Source of the DNA: Theobroma cacao
Lineage: Eukaryota; Streptophyta; Magnoliopsida; Malvales; Malvaceae
Direction of reading: 5' to 3'
Length of the DNA: 64,000 nt
Assembly: GCF_000208745.1 (NCBI RefSeq)
Contig: NC_030851.1
Location: 23,562,009-23,626,008, forward strand
In this document: positions 59,177 through 64,000 of the stretch, one piece after another
Layout: each line of letters starts with the position of its first letter
Numbering within the stretch: position 1 is the stretch's first letter
Program-made: the position numbers and the translations under genes
The notes under the pieces: generated by a model
Databases searched by the model: none
What the model saw: the letters and a program-made list of their open reading frames with translations, nothing else
What the model was told of the DNA's origin: nothing

Positions 59177-61678
59177 TGTCACAGCCCAAATTCCAGGCTA
59201 TGACTGGCGCATGGACCCAATAGGCGTAGCCCATCGGACCCAAGCAAGCCTTTCCGTGAAAACTTATTCATTAAACCGTTTGTCTTTCATTTACCTCTAG
59301 GGTTCTCAATTCATAATTTTCAAAAATAATTCCTTATCATGAGTTAAATCATGGCAACCGAGCATATAGTATCCACAAAATAATATTATCACTTGCCGAC
59401 GTGTGGCGACACTATTATTCAAACCAAACACACAGTGTTTACAATAACTTTCATGAATTACACTAGAACAATCATACACACATACAAAAGACATTGACTA
59501 TCAGCGGTGTGACTCTAACGGGGCTACTATCATTGAGAGTTGTAGTGAACCTACCAAAAGATGAATAAGAGGGAGTGCCTCGACCTAGGATCAAACTACC
59601 TACGATCCTGAAAACTAAACATGAAGTTGAAAAAAAAGGATGAGTATAAACTCAGTGAGTAAACATAGGAAGGGAACAAGCATCAATATAGGAAGTTTTA
59701 GAAAATATGATGCAATTATGTTGAAAACAATGAAATGTAGTTTAATTTCTTGTAAAACCCTTAATTCAACCCTTGATTATTTAATCTCTTAAAGTGAAGG
59801 ATTTATAATCCACAATGGAGTTGAAAGAGTGAAAACTAAAACAAATATCTAATCAAGACAAGTAAACCAAAGGGTTTCTCGCTGCAACGGAAAGGCATTC
59901 TATAGCATATAGTACAATCACATCTTTCATTTTCATAACTTGTCTATAGCATATATATATACATGTACACCACCACCGCCTTACTCAGCTCATGTGCACT
60001 CCTTACACGCACAAGGCAATACCATCATGTGCACTCCCTACACGTACATTTTAATATCATCACAAGCACTCCCGCCCACATCATTACCGGCATGTGCACT
60101 CCCATATCGCACACCATCGGAACCGTCATGTCCACTCGCACATCGCACATGCACGGTTATGGCTATTATACAGCACTATCACTCAAAATATAACACACAT
60201 ATCCACCTAATATAGGAACACATGGTTTTATTATATCACATATTTTACCACATAAAAACATTTCATCAAGGGCTTGTTCTCATGCACGTTTTAAAAAAAA
60301 GTGTGATAAAACATTTCAAGTGATTCAATTAAACACGTATGCATTTATCCCAAAACATTTTAATACAAGTTCACTCACCTTACGATTGCGGGATACTACG
60401 TGGTTATTAGTTCTGAGGCATATTTAGCTATTTCTACTTGCCGGTCGTTCGTTTTTTCCTCTGACATGCCACCACAGTACACTGTTTTTACTTCTGCACT
60501 TCCTAGCAACAATCCAAATTCAATATCTTTAGTGTACATCATTTCTACTTTTCTTTTTCATTCAATCGTGAATCCTTATTCAACTAACTTACACCTTGAC
60601 ACATTTTTACCAAAGTTGCCTTTATCCTTTGCTTGCGTAATTCTTTAAATTATAATTATCGACAAATCATTTATTACTCTAGCACATATATTAATCTTTT
60701 CTAAGGACATTTATCAAGTTCAACCATCATTTCCACACCAATAACCTAGCATATGGCAACAATTAGAAATTTACTTCCATCAAACATTTTCTCAGTCTAC
60801 ATGTACTACCATTCTCATTTACATGTTGCCACCAAGCATAACATCAATATTCATTCATGTACACCAGCACCCATAACCTTGTAAACCTTTCTTAACAACA
60901 CATATCCACACATATCCAAACTTCCAATTAATAATTGCCTTCCAACCATACCCATGACATCACAATAACACTACATATTGCACACAATCATTCTCACAAT
61001 ATTAAACCAATCATAGGCTTCAAATTGTAGCATTAAGCCTACCACTTGGTTTTAGCTTGGATTTCACCTAACAAAATTTATAATTTTCTCACACCCATGA
61101 ACACCATAGCTGCCAAAAAAAAATGTCTTACACATTATTCCTCCAAAGATTTAACCAACCGGGAGCCTAAACACAAAAATCCTTACCTTATGTTTCTTGA
61201 ATCTTGAGACCCACTTGATATTTCTTCAATTACTCTTGAATCACTTATTACCCAAGCCTCTCACTTCTCTCTGCTTTCTTTTCTTAGCCGATTCTCTCTA
61301 TTTTTCTTTTCAAATGCAAGGTGGTAAGGTGAAAATAGCATGGGAGCATGAAAATGGCATGGGGGCATGAAGGAGAAGAAGAAAATATCTGCTAGAGAAG
61401 ATAAGAACCGGTCATGGATAAGGAAGAAAATGGTCAAAGCTTTCTTTGGAAGCTTTGACCAAACTAATGGCAAAATTATCATTTTTTCCTCCAAGGTTTT
61501 CACCCTTTTTAATTGTATCCTCCCATAATCTTTTAAATTCTAATTTCCTTCTATTATCTTCTTTTACACATGTACAACCGAAATATAAAGTTTTTACTCC
61601 AACGCAGTGTCCCCATATTATTTAAATTATTTACTTACCTGTGCTAGCTTTATTTAATAAGAACACACGAGCCCTATT
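59177..61678 (-). mobile_element. LTR D3 (hairpin-array family, diverged), broken by LTR G2
   Basis: It starts TGTCACAGCCC and shares the D1/D2 opening (the AGCCCAAGCAAGCC-type block), one TCTCGCTGCA palindrome remnant at 59876 and the hairpin array. It is more diverged than D1 and D2 from each other. The expected far end is not reached, because another LTR begins at 61679. Confidence 0.75.
59993..60150. repeat. Tandem hairpin array in LTR D3, about five degenerate units
   Basis: Clear stems are TGTGC 59993-59997 with GCACA 60009-60013; ATGTGC 60027-60032 with GTACAT 60044-60049 (one G-T pair); and TGTGC 60093-60097 with GCACA 60109-60113. Units near 60063 and 60128 are degenerate. Spacing is about 33-36 bp. 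Confidence 0.8.
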
Positions 61679-64000
61679 TGTCATGACCCGGTACTCTACT
61701 CGAGCCCGTGACAACCGCTACGATGTCCTGATAGACATTCATCGCTCGGAATGTCGATCGGAACCTCGCAAGGCTTTAATATCAATTTTCTCACCTCCCT
61801 TGTGATCAACAATTGTAAAATAACATGTTTTGATAGGATATAAACTATTTCCAAATCAAAAGAAGAGAAAAATAATTTTTATGTTACAGGGGCATTTTGG
61901 TCATTTTTCCACACTAATCTCGAAACCAGTTAAAAATGTAGTATATGAGTGAAAAACACATATTTCATAATAAAAAATGAATTTAGATGTCCAAAACATT
62001 CATTTATAGCGAAACTATATCTATTTGAATATAACAAAAATATTCAATAAAATATTTTATTTTCTTATAAAACAATATTTATAGAGTTACTAGTAAATAA
62101 CTTTTATCGCTTAAAAGTTAAATAATTCATTCATACTATAATACAGATAACCAAAGTATAAGATTTAATTTACAGTGACACGTGGGCCCACCATTGACCA
62201 AAAGAATAAAAAAAAATGAACCTACAGTTTTTGGATGATGTAAGTCCAACTGTAGTCTTTGACGATATCAGCCATCTACAGTCTATTCTGAGCCTGAAAT
62301 GGGTGGAAAGGAGGGTGGTGAGATTATAAAATCCCAGTGAGTAAACAAACATCAGTTAAATAAGCTAAAGCCGAGTAAAAGGAGACAATCAAAATATCCC
62401 ATCACATTACGTATTTCACAATTTGAAAATTCATCCCAACCCATGCAAACGGTTGTATTTCATTTAATTTCTCATTAAGGCTTATGACTTTCATAAAATT
62501 TGGCTCACGCCATCAAATGGTACTCGATGACACCTTGATAAGAGGCGTACACTCGAGCCGCTAAGGCTGTTAAAAATTTCGTATATACGTAAAACATATC
62601 TTTATTTCATTTTGAAACATAGCCGTTCCTTGGCGTTAGTGGAGTTCATCATCACGAGGTGGTTTGGCGTGACGTGAACTCTAACCATACCTCAAGAGAT
62701 ACCCAATGCGCCTCTCCGATCGAGGTATGAATATAATTGGATTTCGTGCCCCTTTAATAGGCTGATCCACAGAACCCGCCCACTACGGCAAGCTAAACCC
62801 ACCATGCAATAAAATTTGCAATAGCATGACATGGCAATTATTTTATTTTACAGCCTCTCAAGGCAAATCAATAATTCGTGTATTTTCAGCACATTTATCA
62901 ATTCAACCATTCATGCCAATATTGCCATAAGCCAATCAATTAAAACCATAAATTTACAACATATCAAGTGGTCTCCAATTACTCTATTTTCAAAGTCATC
63001 ATTCAATTTCAAGACAATTTATAAATTCATTCATTTAAACACATTTTTCATAAAATTCACAAAATCGAATAAAAAGACCACTTTAGATAATTAAAATGAT
63101 GATAAGGTTACTCACTTCACAATAACGGGATTTTTACATCGCCATTGATTTGTACTCGTATAATTATTCTTAGTTGTCAGTCACCTACGTCGTTCGGCAC
63201 GCTCCCACAACAAATTTTCCTAGCAACAATTTAAATCCAATATAATTAGTGCATCAATTCCACTTCTCTCTCTCATTCTATCATAAATCTACATTATTTC
63301 TCCTCATTTCTTATAATATTTTACCATTCAACTTAACACTCTCAACCAAATTATGCATCTAAATTCCTCCGACATAAATAATTCTTCACAACGAATCATT
63401 TAAAATTTCTTAACTTCATTCGAGTACTATTCGTAAATTTCACATTTTCTTCTTTACTTTAGTCTTATGACACCTCTTAATAAATATTTAAATGTTGTAT
63501 TAAAGTAATTTAAATTTTATTCATATCACTAAATAACCAGTGTATAATTAAATAAAATGAGCTAGCCTCAAAACAGTCCAATTTCACAATAAACCATGGA
63601 GTAGAGTAAAGAAATTTTACCCAATTAGGCTAGGTTGGCCTAAGTCTCCACCTTCCTTTTATTTTGGACTTTTATTGCTTTGTTGTTTTTGGACCCTTTT
63701 TCATGAACTCTTCCCATCTCTTTCTAATTGGGCCATGCCCATTCTTTCCTTATTGGGTCATGTCCATTTATATGCATATATGTGTTTATATATATATATT
63801 ATATAATATATATATATTTGCTTTTCTTTTCTTTTTCTCTTCTTTTCTTTTTTTTTCTTTTTCTCTTCCTCTTCTCTCTAGCCGACCAACAGCTTCTTGC
63901 TTATCTTTCTTTTTCCTTTCTCACGTACAAGAGCTGTNCTAGCCGACCAACAGCTTCTTGCTTATCTTTCTTTTTCCTTTCTCACGTACAAGAGCTGTCC
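61679..64000 (-). mobile_element. LTR G2 (family of the 1041-4017 LTR), running off the right edge
   Basis: It starts TGTCATGACCC and continues with blocks that are the reverse complement of the solo LTR at 1041-4017, for example 62831-62930 versus 2750-2853. The right half (after about 63130) is more diverged. The end lies outside the window, so solo versus full element cannot be decided. A short (TA)n tract lies at 63786-63818, followed by a pyrimidine-rich tract. Confidence 0.8.
63878..63998. other. 60-bp exact duplication around a single N
   Basis: Positions 63878-63937 and 63939-63998 are identical, with the N at 63938 between them. Probable unmerged contig ends. Confidence 0.88.

Overview
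The window looks like nuclear DNA of a eudicot plant. It is AT-rich and dominated by nested LTR retrotransposons of plant-typical lineages: Sirevirus-type Ty1/copia, Tekay/Del-type Ty3/gypsy, and a plant L1-type LINE with a C-terminal RNase H. One intron-containing host gene is convincing, a plant glutamate receptor-like channel (GLR, clade-2-like) at 40892-46011. I cannot name the species. There is no CRISPR array, operon or recognisable tRNA/rRNA gene.

Left part (1-8435): a minus-strand Sirevirus fragment (copia A, running off the left edge) has its gag-pol interrupted by a 2,977-bp solo gypsy LTR (1041-4017). Its 5' LTR (5205-6482) carries a 74-bp tandem repeat full of TTAGTCGACTAA-like palindromes. 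Unassigned sequence follows, with an 81-bp-period minisatellite (about 7640-8035).

Central nest (8431-29378): a complete but dead minus-strand Sirevirus (copia B, 8436-29373, TSD ATTGA) has LTRs, PBS, gag, pol, an env-like third ORF and a polypurine tract. A complete but dead plus-strand Tekay-like gypsy (C, 14522-25275, TSD ATTTG) sits inside its pol. Both LTRs of C contain N gaps.

Middle (29617-39793): a solo LTR (D1) with a 37-bp tandem array of small hairpins, a 5'-truncated LINE (32606-about 36640) in one reading frame with in-frame stops, and a minus-strand copia LTR with a PBS (38056-39793).

Host gene (40836-46650): a TATA box, then a five-exon GLR gene encoding 914 aa with signal peptide, amino-terminal domain, ligand-binding lobes, M1, pore loop, M3 and M4. 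All splice phases agree. A decayed copy of the last GLR exon lies about 430 bp downstream, which suggests a former tandem cluster.

Right part (46650-64000): unassigned sequence, then a degraded gypsy LTR region (about 48400-57516, with a PBS at 57521). It is interrupted by solo LTR D2 (50152-55368, TSD ATTTG), which is itself interrupted by solo LTR F (52050-54711, TSD CTCTT, same family as gypsy C). A third hairpin-array LTR (D3, 59177-61678) is broken by another LTR (G2, from 61679) that runs off the right edge. Three single-N positions (42303, 56416, 63938) are flanked by near-identical duplicated sequence and look like unmerged contig ends.

The transposon reading frames are broken mainly by stops at Gln, Arg and Trp positions, as expected from long-term decay of methylated, silenced DNA. 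The GLR gene is intact.
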